Shown here piece after piece: positions 7,365-14,678 of a DNA stretch of 64,000 nucleotides. Within the stretch, counting starts at the first letter, position 1; the number at the start of each line of letters is the position of its first letter. Source of the DNA: an uncultured Flavonifractor sp. GTDB taxonomy: Bacteria; Bacillota; Clostridia; Oscillospirales; Oscillospiraceae. Where the stretch lies: the NCBI GenBank assembly GCA_947346365.1, contig CANAAV010000013.1:1-64000 (forward strand). The letters run 5' to 3'. Under the pieces are notes generated by a model. It did no database searches, had not been told where the DNA came from, and saw only the letters and a list, made by a program, of their open reading frames with translations. A program made the position numbers and the translations under genes.

Positions 7365-8249
7365 TCAGTTGGCGGAGAGGTGATAGACGCGAAACAGAAA
7401 CGATCGGTATCTGCACAGACCAAATCCGGACTCTGAGCGCTCCAGAATGGCCTCCGGGATTTGTTTCAGGTACTTCCGCCCAAAGCTGGTGGTGCCAAAG
7501 TACGCGTCAAAGTTGGCCACCGGCAGCACCACCCAGTCTGAATCTTCCGGTTTGTTGAGAAGGTAGTAGGCTGCCAGCGTCTCCACCATCTCCACGGGAA
7601 CGCCCTTGGGCGTGAGGCTGTGGAGCTGCTCCACCAGCGCAGGCGGCAGCGACCGCTCCTCGCTGCGGAGCGGCCCCAGTTCCAAAGCCTGGGCCAGAAA
7701 GTTGTCAAACCGCAGGCCCCACTGTCCCTTGGTGGTGGGAGCAAACAGAGGGATCTGCATTTGGATTACCTTGTCCCGCCAGGCCCGGTCAAAGCCCTTC
7801 TCAATGGCAGCACACTTCTTCTGGGCGCTGCTGGATACCCGTTCTGGATTTTCCCGCACAAAATCCACCACTTGATGTACATGGCGGTGAAACCATCCGC
7901 TGCCATTTTCGTCCACAAGGCCGGGAAACTCCCCATGGAGTTTTCCGAAATCATTGCCAAACTGCCACGCCTCCCGAGGCGTGGCTTTTTTACTGTCCGG
8001 CACACTGCACCAGGCGCACAGGCCCCGCTTGGCATAGTCGATGCGCTCCCGGGGCGCTTCGGCTGGGCTGCCATCCTCATTATGAAACAGAAATCCTCTT
8101 GCCAAGATGGTCAGCACCCGGTTGAGTCCCTCAAAGTCCAGGATGGTGTCGAAGGTGAAGCGGCCCAGATAGGTGGTGTCCTGCTTGTTCCGAGCGGTGT
8201 AGTTTACCACACCGGTGTAGTCCTGAAACTCGTTCCACTCATTCAGCAT
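7365..8249 (-). CDS. Unknown protein coupled to the RdRP-like polymerase
   Basis: This 294-aa soluble protein has no signal peptide or membrane segment and I do not recognise its family. The ATG is preceded by GGAGGTGG and overlaps the end of the polymerase gene by 11 bp, so the two are translationally coupled. Visible features are a CAWCS motif near residue 80, an aromatic N-terminal half and a C-terminal region with VVLPVANFDAYFG and FLFRVYHL. The cysteine pair may bind metal, but there are too few cysteines or histidines for a clear zinc finger. The tight coupling suggests it acts with the polymerase, as a template- or target-recognition subunit or as a regulator (inference). A longer in-frame extension upstream lies inside the polymerase gene and is unlikely to be used. 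Confidence 0.7.
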   Translation of the reverse strand: MLNEWNEFQDYTGVVNYTARNKQDTTYLGRFTFDTILDFEGLNRVLTILARGFLFHNEDGSPAEAPRERIDYAKRGLCAWCSVPDSKKATPREAWQFGNDFGKLHGEFPGLVDENGSGWFHRHVHQVVDFVRENPERVSSSAQKKCAAIEKGFDRAWRDKVIQMQIPLFAPTTKGQWGLRFDNFLAQALELGPLRSEERSLPPALVEQLHSLTPKGVPVEMVETLAAYYLLNKPEDSDWVVLPVANFDAYFGTTSFGRKYLKQIPEAILERSESGFGLCRYRSFLFRVYHLSAN

Positions 8250-11200
8250 GATCCACCTCCAGAACATGTTCCTCAATGTGATCCGGCAGCAGATCCCACA
8301 GCAGGTTTCGCTTGCCCAGGGCCACCACATAGGGCACCGCCAGGCTGGGCCGGACGATCTTGTCCAGCAGCTTGCGGCAGACCTTGGACACCACGGCCCG
8401 CTCGTTGCCGCTGAAGGGGGCAGACAGATAGGCCTCCATCATCTTCTGGAAGTCCGGGGAGTCCGCCGGGCGGCGGAGCTGCTTCCGCTCCCGGGCAGAC
8501 TCCAGATCGTCGATATCGCAGACCAGATCACCCAGCAGACGGAACCCGCCGTGGCGGAAGTCGGTCAGGAGATCGTAGTAGTCGGCTCCCTCCGGCAGCC
8601 ACTCCCGCAGGAATGTTTCTCTCTGTGCTTCTGTCATCAGGTGCCACTGCTGATCCACAATCGCCTTTCTCAAAGTAGAAATACGCTCCGATGAAAGCTG
8701 CTGGAAGAAGGCGTACAGCTGGTCGCTGTCGTAGAGTTCCTCTTGTCCTCTGGCATAGAGCATACGGTCAATGTCCGTTTTTCGCTGCTGCCCCTTGGCG
8801 GGGGTACGGCAGGCCCGGATGCGGGAGAGACAGTGCTCGTAGTCCCACAGCAAGGCAGAGACAGAAGAAAGAATGTTCTCATTCAGCTGTTTCTTCCAAC
8901 TTCGTTCTTGGGCGAAGGTGAATAGTTCGCTATCCTTCGCCGGTTTCTCCTGAACCTTCGGCGTGTTGCGCTCCAGCTGGCGGGCCAGCCAGGGTAATCG
9001 CTCCACCGGGGAGTCCACCATGTCCCAGTCGATCCCGGCAAAGAAGGTCTCCAGCCGCTCCCGGTGGGTGGGCTCATACCAGGCGCGGCGGCGCTCCTCC
9101 GCACGCTCCAACAGATATTTGTACTGGAGGAAAGGAGTGCGCTTTACCTTCCGTCCGCCCAGAAATTCATCCAGATTGGGCCGCACACCGGTCTTGGCCG
9201 CATCGATCTCCAGTCCGCTGTAGATGGCCAGGGCCTCCAAGTCCCGGCGGCACCGCTTTCGCTCCTCCGGGTCGGCGTGGTCATTGTAGGCGATGACGCT
9301 GCGATCCAGGGCGGCGTTGCAGATCTGTCCAATACGGGCAGCAAAGGTGTTCTCCACTATCTGAAACCGGGCCTGCCAGTCGTTGGCGTCGGACTTGGGT
9401 GCGGACAAGGATGGAATTTTCAGCAGGGGCAGGTTGGCGTTGTTGGAGAGCTGCTGATGGACATCGTAATCATAGTTCCGCTTCACACAGCGGTTCAGGA
9501 TGGGATCGGCAATGGTCTTGATGAGGTCGCCGTCATAGTCCGCGCCGCCCAGCCGTTCCGCGGCCAAACTGTCAGCGGACACCATGACCACATCGGTGAG
9601 GTGGCCCAGGTAATGCTGGCGCAGGTTGTCTCCCTCTGGATACACGGACAATTGCAATTCCTCGTTCCGGGCGATGTGGGGATTGCGGAGCAGAGTACAG
9701 CTGTCCTCGTGGTCATAGGCCGCACCGGGTGCAAAGAAGCTGTCCTCCGCAAAGAAATCTCCCATCACCTGATTGCAGAAGTCCCGCTCACCGGGCAACT
9801 GGAACACAGGGGGCGCAATTAACTGCCGCAGCAGTTCCAGCAGGTCACCTGAGAGGAAACGGTTGTCCCCTGGCACCAGCAGTCGCCCAACGGCATATCC
9901 TCGGAGGATCTTCCGGGCCTGTCCGTCCAGCTGTTCCACGTAAATAGGCTCGCGGATAAACTTCGGATTTTTCTCCAGTACCCGGGCCATGATGTTCGCC
10001 CGACTTCCCCTGGGCTGGCTCAGGCCCCGGCAAAAGTATTCCTGCTGATATGCCTCATTGGCACGAAAGTTATAGTAGGCCGTCTCGGTGGACTTGGTCA
10101 GCCATTGCCGGGGATCATCCGCTGGACTGTGGTCCCAGCCCTCCGGCAGGTCGGCGGGGCGGAACTCCTCCGGCTGAATGGAGAGGGTGGAGAGAAATTG
10201 ATAGTTGAGCTCTACCAGTTTCTCCGGCTCCGTCTTACCAAGGTTGGTGATGTACAGGGCGTGGTTGTAGTCCCGAAAGGCGTCCCAGTAGTCCTCCCAG
10301 GTCATACCGTTCTCCCGCAGCCAGCCATAGGCTTTGAACTGACTGCGGGTGAGGATAATGTCCACACTGCGGACAGGGTGCGCCTTGCCCCAGATGTCCA
10401 CAATGGTCTGGGTGCCGCTTCTCTTCAAGAAGTCCTTGAAATCCACCTGATGGAGCATCCCCTTGATGTAGGGCATCCGAATCTGGAAGGAGGTGTGGGT
10501 GTGGCTGCCGCTACAGGCCTTGTCCACCACCTGGGCGTACTCTTTGGAGATGAGGCCCACGCCGTCAAAGCAGGTGATGTCCAGATCTTCCAGTGTATCT
10601 GCCCGGTAAAAGGTTCCCGGCTCTCTGCCTTCCCGCAGGGTGATGACAGGGGCTCGCTCCACTCTCTTTGATGGATTGTCTATGACAATGACCCGGTGAG
10701 GTTTGTCAATGCGGATGCCGTCCACCCGGGTTCCGCTGGAGAACATGAGGCCGTTGTAGGCGTAGAGTTTACTGAGCTGGCAGCGTCTCAGTTCCATATT
10801 CAGCATGATCCGCTGGCGCATGGGCTCGTACAGTTCCGCCCGGATAAAGGAGAGGCGAGACTGGCGGCTCATGCTGGCGGAGCGCTCGAAAGCCACATAG
10901 CGGTGTGGGCCGCTGCCGAAGTCCAGAGTGATCCCCTCGGGACGGAACATGTCTCTGGCCTTCTCCCGGCGGGCCTGCTGCGTCCTTCCGGTTCCACGCC
11001 GGTCAAAGATCCCGGCGAAGTCCATATAGAACAGCACATCGGAAAGCGCTGTGACTTTCTCATCGCTACGCTCCCGCCAGCCCTCTCCGTGGAGTTGGTA
11101 TATCAGCTGGTGGAACATAGCGCAGCTGTCCTGCTCGTGCCTGGCTCCCGGTACCTTGCAGTGCTCGGTGGCGCTGCGGTTCAGGGTAAAGGTGAAAACG

Positions 11201-11268
11201 CCGTCTTGCTCCGCGGCATAGCTCATCACTGCCCGGGCAGAGAGTTCGTAGATCTGATAGGTAGCCAT
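8239..11268 (-). CDS. RNA-dependent RNA polymerase family protein (QDE-1/RDR type)
   Basis: This 1009-aa protein carries, in order, the hallmarks of the cellular RNA-dependent RNA polymerase family known from eukaryotic RNA silencing (Pfam RdRP). They are CFDGVGLIS (about 233-241), SFQIRMPYIKGML (260-272), TRSQFKAY (307-314), LLRNPHIARNEELQL (526-540) and the catalytic loop GGADYDGD (574-581), whose three aspartates D577, D579 and D581 bind magnesium. IGQICNAALDRS (646-657) matches the post-catalytic 'LGxIxNxH..aD' block. The polymerase has the two-barrel fold shared with multisubunit RNA polymerases, not the palm fold of viral RdRPs or reverse transcriptases. YonO of phage SPbeta is a distant bacterial relative that uses DNA templates, so the template here is open. 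ATG follows GGAGGTGAGC. It is divergent from the RepA-like gene within a mobile element. Confidence 0.85.
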   Translation of the reverse strand: MATYQIYELSARAVMSYAAEQDGVFTFTLNRSATEHCKVPGARHEQDSCAMFHQLIYQLHGEGWRERSDEKVTALSDVLFYMDFAGIFDRRGTGRTQQARREKARDMFRPEGITLDFGSGPHRYVAFERSASMSRQSRLSFIRAELYEPMRQRIMLNMELRRCQLSKLYAYNGLMFSSGTRVDGIRIDKPHRVIVIDNPSKRVERAPVITLREGREPGTFYRADTLEDLDITCFDGVGLISKEYAQVVDKACSGSHTHTSFQIRMPYIKGMLHQVDFKDFLKRSGTQTIVDIWGKAHPVRSVDIILTRSQFKAYGWLRENGMTWEDYWDAFRDYNHALYITNLGKTEPEKLVELNYQFLSTLSIQPEEFRPADLPEGWDHSPADDPRQWLTKSTETAYYNFRANEAYQQEYFCRGLSQPRGSRANIMARVLEKNPKFIREPIYVEQLDGQARKILRGYAVGRLLVPGDNRFLSGDLLELLRQLIAPPVFQLPGERDFCNQVMGDFFAEDSFFAPGAAYDHEDSCTLLRNPHIARNEELQLSVYPEGDNLRQHYLGHLTDVVMVSADSLAAERLGGADYDGDLIKTIADPILNRCVKRNYDYDVHQQLSNNANLPLLKIPSLSAPKSDANDWQARFQIVENTFAARIGQICNAALDRSVIAYNDHADPEERKRCRRDLEALAIYSGLEIDAAKTGVRPNLDEFLGGRKVKRTPFLQYKYLLERAEERRRAWYEPTHRERLETFFAGIDWDMVDSPVERLPWLARQLERNTPKVQEKPAKDSELFTFAQERSWKKQLNENILSSVSALLWDYEHCLSRIRACRTPAKGQQRKTDIDRMLYARGQEELYDSDQLYAFFQQLSSERISTLRKAIVDQQWHLMTEAQRETFLREWLPEGADYYDLLTDFRHGGFRLLGDLVCDIDDLESARERKQLRRPADSPDFQKMMEAYLSAPFSGNERAVVSKVCRKLLDKIVRPSLAVPYVVALGKRNLLWDLLPDHIEEHVLEVDHAE

Positions 11269-11328
11269 TGGCTCACCTCCGTTTGCTCTATTCTACCACA
11301 AACCATTTCAAAATCAAAAAGAATACTA

Positions 11329-11357
11329 CTCCCACTTCTTTTGAGGTGGGAGCTTTT
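11329..11357 (+). terminator. Leader hairpin upstream of the RepA-like gene
   Basis: CTCCCAC (11329-11335) pairs with GTGGGAG (11346-11352), followed by CTTTTT. It lies between the divergent polymerase and ATPase genes and may attenuate transcription of the latter. A second dyad, CCATTTCAA near 11303 and TTGAAATGG near 11372, overlaps the Shine-Dalgarno of the ATPase gene. Confidence 0.5.
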
Positions 11358-11390
11358 TGTATTCAAATTCTTGAAATGGAGGTACCAAAC

Positions 11391-12467
11391 ATGAACAACA
11401 AAATGAACCATCCCCTGATCACAGTGGACGGCAGAACCCTGATGGATCGTCCGCTGGAGCCGCCCAATTTTGTGGTGGATACCCTGATCTCTCAGGGTCT
11501 GCACATCCTGGCTGGCTCACCAAAGGTGGGCAAGTCCTGGCTTGCTCTATGGCTGGCGGTGACAGTTGCCAAGGGAGAACCGGTCTGGAACATGACCACC
11601 AAGCAGGGCACCACCCTCTATCTCTGTCTGGAGGATTCCGTCCTCCGCATCCAGAATCGGCTCTTTGAAATCACGGAGGATGCACCAGACAGCGTCCACT
11701 TCTGTACCGAGTGCGCCCACATCGGCCAAGGGCTGGAGGAACAGGTGGACGCATTTATCGCCGCACACCCCGACACCGTGCTGGTCATCATTGACACCCT
11801 GCAGATGGTCCGTCCGATCCACGATGCCACCTACGCCAATGACTACCGGGATCTATCTGTGCTCAAGCGGCTGGCGGACAAGCACGGCATTGTCATCCTG
11901 CTCATCCACCATCTGCGGAAAGAAAAGGCGGAAGATGTGTTCCACCGAATCTCCGGGACCACTGCCATCAGCGGCGCAGTGGATTCCAGCTTCACACTGG
12001 TGGAAGAAAAGCGGGGCAGCGGCAGAGCCAGACTGACCTGCGTAGGCCGGGACATCGAATACCGGGAGCTGGAGCTTCGACGCAGCGAGGAAAATGTGTG
12101 GGAGTTGGTTTCGGACAGCAGAGAAGAACCCGTGCTGCGTGAGGATCGGATCGTCGTTCTCCTCTCTGCATTTATGAGCAGCAGAACAATCTTTATCGGC
12201 ACTCCCACGGAGCTCTCTGAAAAGATCGACCCTGATAAGTCTGAAGGGGTAACGCCCAAAAAGATTTCAAGGCTGATCCTGCAAAGCGTTGAGGCCCTAA
12301 GAAAAAACGGCATTCAGGCAACGGTTCGCCGCAGCAATGGAAAACGAGTAATTGAGCTGCGTCGTGCCGATAGTGTCGATTTGAAGGGTGCCGGAGAAAT
12401 CGTCCCTATCGACCCTGTCAAGGCGCTGTGCGGCGATTTGCGGGCGGTTTCCGGGTGCGGCGAGTAA
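11391..12467 (+). CDS. RepA-like RecA-fold ATPase (AAA_25)
   Basis: This 358-aa protein has a RecA/DnaB-type ATPase core: Walker A GSPKVGKS (42-49), LYLCLEDS, Walker B VLVIIDTLQ near residue 130, and VILLIHHLRK with the sensor histidine after it. It resembles the RepA hexameric helicases of mobilisable plasmids and integrative elements, which load at an origin and unwind DNA. The C-terminal 110 residues contain a helix-rich region (ISRLILQSVEALRKNGIQ) that looks like a winged-helix DNA-binding unit. The ATG is preceded by TGGAGGT; an upstream in-frame extension runs through the leader hairpin and is unlikely. In this module it probably supports element replication or mobilisation. Confidence 0.8.
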   Translation: MNNKMNHPLITVDGRTLMDRPLEPPNFVVDTLISQGLHILAGSPKVGKSWLALWLAVTVAKGEPVWNMTTKQGTTLYLCLEDSVLRIQNRLFEITEDAPDSVHFCTECAHIGQGLEEQVDAFIAAHPDTVLVIIDTLQMVRPIHDATYANDYRDLSVLKRLADKHGIVILLIHHLRKEKAEDVFHRISGTTAISGAVDSSFTLVEEKRGSGRARLTCVGRDIEYRELELRRSEENVWELVSDSREEPVLREDRIVVLLSAFMSSRTIFIGTPTELSEKIDPDKSEGVTPKKISRLILQSVEALRKNGIQATVRRSNGKRVIELRRADSVDLKGAGEIVPIDPVKALCGDLRAVSGCGE

Positions 12468-12667
12468 CTCCCGCAAGGCAAAAGAAACGCCGTGTTGGGC
12501 CGCTTGTGGCCGAAGGAGGAGTGCGGGTGTTCGGCGCGGGAGAATCACCTCCTTGGAGGTGGCCAGCATCGCGTTTGTCTGGTCACCGGCAAAGCCGCCG
12601 CCCGCCTTCCGCATAATTTCCGGGCAGAAGCCCGGACCCACTTTATCTGCGGTTTGGAGGAAACGAC
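12468..12667. other. Spacer with candidate oriT ahead of the mobilisation genes
   Basis: This 200-bp non-coding spacer precedes the MobC-like gene, the usual place of an origin of transfer. It contains the short inverted repeat CACCTCC-TT-GGAGGTG near 12545-12565, followed by CGCGTTTGTCTGGTCACC. No nick-site consensus can be confirmed by eye. Confidence 0.3.
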
Positions 12668-12979
12668 ATGAAAAAAGATATCAAGTTCAGCACCCGGATG
12701 GCATCCGCAGACCGGGAGGCCATCAAGGAATTGGCAAAACGCTCCGGGATGTCCATGAGCGACTATGTGACGGCCTGCTGTTTGGGAAAGCAGGTAGTGG
12801 TCATTGACGGACTGAAAGAAGTGCTCAAGGAGCTGAAGTCAATCGGCAGAAATCTGAATCAGCTTGTCACCCTGGCGCACATGGGGCGTATCACGGTGAT
12901 CAACCTGGACAGTGTACGCCAGGCGTTCTCTGAACTCTGCGCTGTTGTCCGGCTGATTCTGGAACGAAAGCGGTGGTGA
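12668..12979 (+). CDS. mobC: MobC-like relaxosome accessory protein
   Basis: This 103-aa protein begins with a ribbon-helix-helix type region (IKFSTRMASADREAIKELAK, then RSGMSMSDYV). It continues with the helical LKELKSIGRNLNQLVTLAHM block that is characteristic of MobC-like proteins. Such proteins bind oriT and help the relaxase nick it. The GTTTGGAGGAAACGAC leader gives a good ribosome binding site. Its stop lies 2 bp before the relaxase ATG, or overlaps alternative GTG starts, so the two are co-translated. Confidence 0.8.
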   Translation: MKKDIKFSTRMASADREAIKELAKRSGMSMSDYVTACCLGKQVVVIDGLKEVLKELKSIGRNLNQLVTLAHMGRITVINLDSVRQAFSELCAVVRLILERKRW

Positions 12980-12981
12980 GG

Positions 12982-14349
12982 ATGGCCATTATTAGCTTCA
13001 CTAACTACAAGCGAGGACAAACCACCGGATGCATGGGAGCTGTGATGCGGTACACCATGCAGAACAAGAAAACCGAGTGTGACGGTCAACAGTTGGTCAC
13101 AGGCATCAACTGCCAGCCGGAATCTGTCTACGCGGACTTCATGACCACCAAGCGCCTGCATCACAAAACCGACGGCGTACTGTTCTACCACATGGTGCAG
13201 AGTTTCCCGAAAGGCGAGACAGTCGATCCGGTCACCGCTCATGCGGCGGCACTGAAGCTGGCTGAGTACTATGAGGGATATGAAGTCCTGGTCTGCACCC
13301 ATACAGACCGGGAACACATCCATTCCCACTTTCTCATCAACTCCGTCAACTTTGATACGGGAAAGAAACTGCATATCGCAAAGGAGCAGCTCCAGGAACT
13401 GCGGCAGCGCAACGATCAAGTCTGCATGGAATTTTCTCTCCCTGTGTTCAACCCCACGAACAGGAAAGAGAAGACCAAGACGATGTCCATCGGCGAGTAT
13501 CACACGGCCACCCGTGGCCAGAGCAAAAAACTGCAGCTCATGAATATCATCAACGACTGTATGCGCCACGCATCCAGCCGGGAGCAGTTCATTGCGCTGA
13601 TGGAGAGCGAGGGCTACAAGGTACGCTGGGAAACCTCCCGGCGGAATATCACCTACACCACACCCAGCGGCTGGCAGTGCCGTGACCGCCTGCTATTCGG
13701 AGACAAGTATTTAAAGGAGAATATGGAATATGAGTTCAGGATCAGAGAAGAAATTATCTATGGACGAACTGCTGGAGAAGAACCGACCTGCGCAGATGGT
13801 ACAGATCACGCCGCAGCTCCCGGCACAGGAGCTGACAACGCCTCCCGAAGTACATCCCACGAAAGCGGAGTGGGTGGAACTGCTGAGCAGCCTCTGTACG
13901 CTGGGGTACCACACCGAGAGACAGACTGGCTATCTCAAGAAAGTCAGCGAACTGCTGGCGCAGCTCCCGACCCAGACGCAGATGGACGAGCTGCTGAAAG
14001 CGGTGAAGCACCTGGAGCAGATGAGCGAACAGGCTGGGAAACAGAAAGAGAGGCATTTTTCTCTGCCCAGCATCAGACTGCCCAGACTGAGTCTGCCGGA
14101 CATTCCATGGACCAGTCTGCTGTTGGGACTGGCGGCCCTGGCGCTGACTGGGCTGGTGCTGTGGGTGGTGTGGTCCAGCTTGGATACGCTCTGGAGCGCG
14201 GCCAGGGGCCTGCTCCCGTGAAGGACGCCACCACCACGCACTACCACGCAGACAGCAAAGCCCTTCGAAAGGAACGGCAAAAGAAAATCGCCCAAGGCCA
14301 CGCCGAGGACGACCACGAAGAAGAACAAACTTGGCAGCAGACTATGTAA
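12982..14349 (+). CDS. Relaxase / mobilisation nuclease (MobA/VirD2 type)
   Basis: This 455-aa protein nicks the transfer origin and covalently leads the DNA strand into the recipient. Its N-terminal 250 residues are the relaxase domain. The candidate catalytic tyrosine is in MGAVMRYTMQNKKTE, and the metal-binding histidines are in the HTDREHIHSHFLINS motif, the HxxxHxH pattern of the family. Residues from about 255 on are hydrophilic, alanine/glycine/glutamate-rich and of low complexity; this half is encoded by the same DNA as a membrane protein in another frame. I chose the ATG that gives MAIISFTNY; GTG codons at 12973 and 12976 are alternatives. Confidence 0.85.
   Translation: MAIISFTNYKRGQTTGCMGAVMRYTMQNKKTECDGQQLVTGINCQPESVYADFMTTKRLHHKTDGVLFYHMVQSFPKGETVDPVTAHAAALKLAEYYEGYEVLVCTHTDREHIHSHFLINSVNFDTGKKLHIAKEQLQELRQRNDQVCMEFSLPVFNPTNRKEKTKTMSIGEYHTATRGQSKKLQLMNIINDCMRHASSREQFIALMESEGYKVRWETSRRNITYTTPSGWQCRDRLLFGDKYLKENMEYEFRIREEIIYGRTAGEEPTCADGTDHAAAPGTGADNASRSTSHESGVGGTAEQPLYAGVPHRETDWLSQESQRTAGAAPDPDADGRAAESGEAPGADERTGWETEREAFFSAQHQTAQTESAGHSMDQSAVGTGGPGADWAGAVGGVVQLGYALERGQGPAPVKDATTTHYHADSKALRKERQKKIAQGHAEDDHEEEQTWQQTM
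13730..14221 (+). CDS. Single-pass membrane protein overlapping the relaxase gene
   Basis: This 163-aa protein lies wholly inside the relaxase gene in the +1 frame. It has its own Shine-Dalgarno (AAAGGAG, 10 nt before the ATG). The sequence is protein-like throughout: a charged N terminus, a predicted coiled-coil region (LKKVSELLAQLP, MDELLKAVKHLEQM), then one strong membrane helix (LLLGLAALALTGLVLWVVW) near the C terminus. Membrane-anchored coiled-coil proteins often accompany relaxases in mobilisable elements, so a role in mating or DNA docking is possible. The relaxase C-terminal frame over the same bases is low-complexity, which suggests this frame is the more constrained one. Confidence 0.65.
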   Translation: MSSGSEKKLSMDELLEKNRPAQMVQITPQLPAQELTTPPEVHPTKAEWVELLSSLCTLGYHTERQTGYLKKVSELLAQLPTQTQMDELLKAVKHLEQMSEQAGKQKERHFSLPSIRLPRLSLPDIPWTSLLLGLAALALTGLVLWVVWSSLDTLWSAARGLLP

Positions 14350-14363
14350 AGGAGGATGATCAC

Positions 14364-14561
14364 ATGAGTTATCAGCAGGCGATGTATGATCGGGAGCATC
14401 CCCGATACTCTGAGCCGACAGAATATATCACGATGGAAGTGGACGGACTGATTGTTGCTCTCCGCTTCAAAAACACCATCACAAAGCCTGACACAGTGTC
14501 TGAAATTGAGCAGACGCTGTTGATGGCACAGGACTTTGAAAACCTGAACAAGACTGCTTGA
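14364..14561 (+). CDS. Small transposon-associated protein
   Basis: This 65-aa protein begins MSYQQAMYDRE after a clear AAAGGAGG ribosome binding site; an upstream start at 14331 overlaps the relaxase gene and is less likely. The C-terminal half (MEVDGLIVALRFKN, then TVSEIEQTLLMAQ) has the layout of TnpW-type small proteins found next to serine recombinases in Tn4451-like elements, though the match is by general form only. No catalytic motif is visible. Confidence 0.6.
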   Translation: MSYQQAMYDREHPRYSEPTEYITMEVDGLIVALRFKNTITKPDTVSEIEQTLLMAQDFENLNKTA

Positions 14562-14600
14562 TTCAGTAGACTTTTTACCAGTGGTGTGGGATACTGTGTG

Positions 14601-14643
14601 TGCATATGAACCTTGACAATTTAATCTGAGCAAACCATATGCA
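14601..14643 (+). promoter_or_regulatory. Promoter and flanking dyad upstream of the recombinase
   Basis: TTGACA at 14613-14618 is followed after 17 bp by CATATG, a weak -10. The inverted pair TGCATATG (14601-14608) and CATATGCA (14636-14643) brackets this promoter, the arrangement expected for an autoregulatory operator. Confidence 0.4.
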
Positions 14644-14678
14644 CCGCAGTCCTATACCAGAAAGGACAAGGTGCAATC

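Noticed and set aside
8239..11268. Reverse transcriptase or viral palm-type polymerase
   Set aside because: There is no YxDD or GDD palm motif; the DYDGD context and flanking blocks are those of the two-barrel RdRP family.
8248..11394. Long plus-strand ORFs opposite the polymerase gene
   Set aside because: They are antisense shadows in G+C-rich DNA; the minus strand has clear RdRP motifs, ribosome binding sites and gene coupling.
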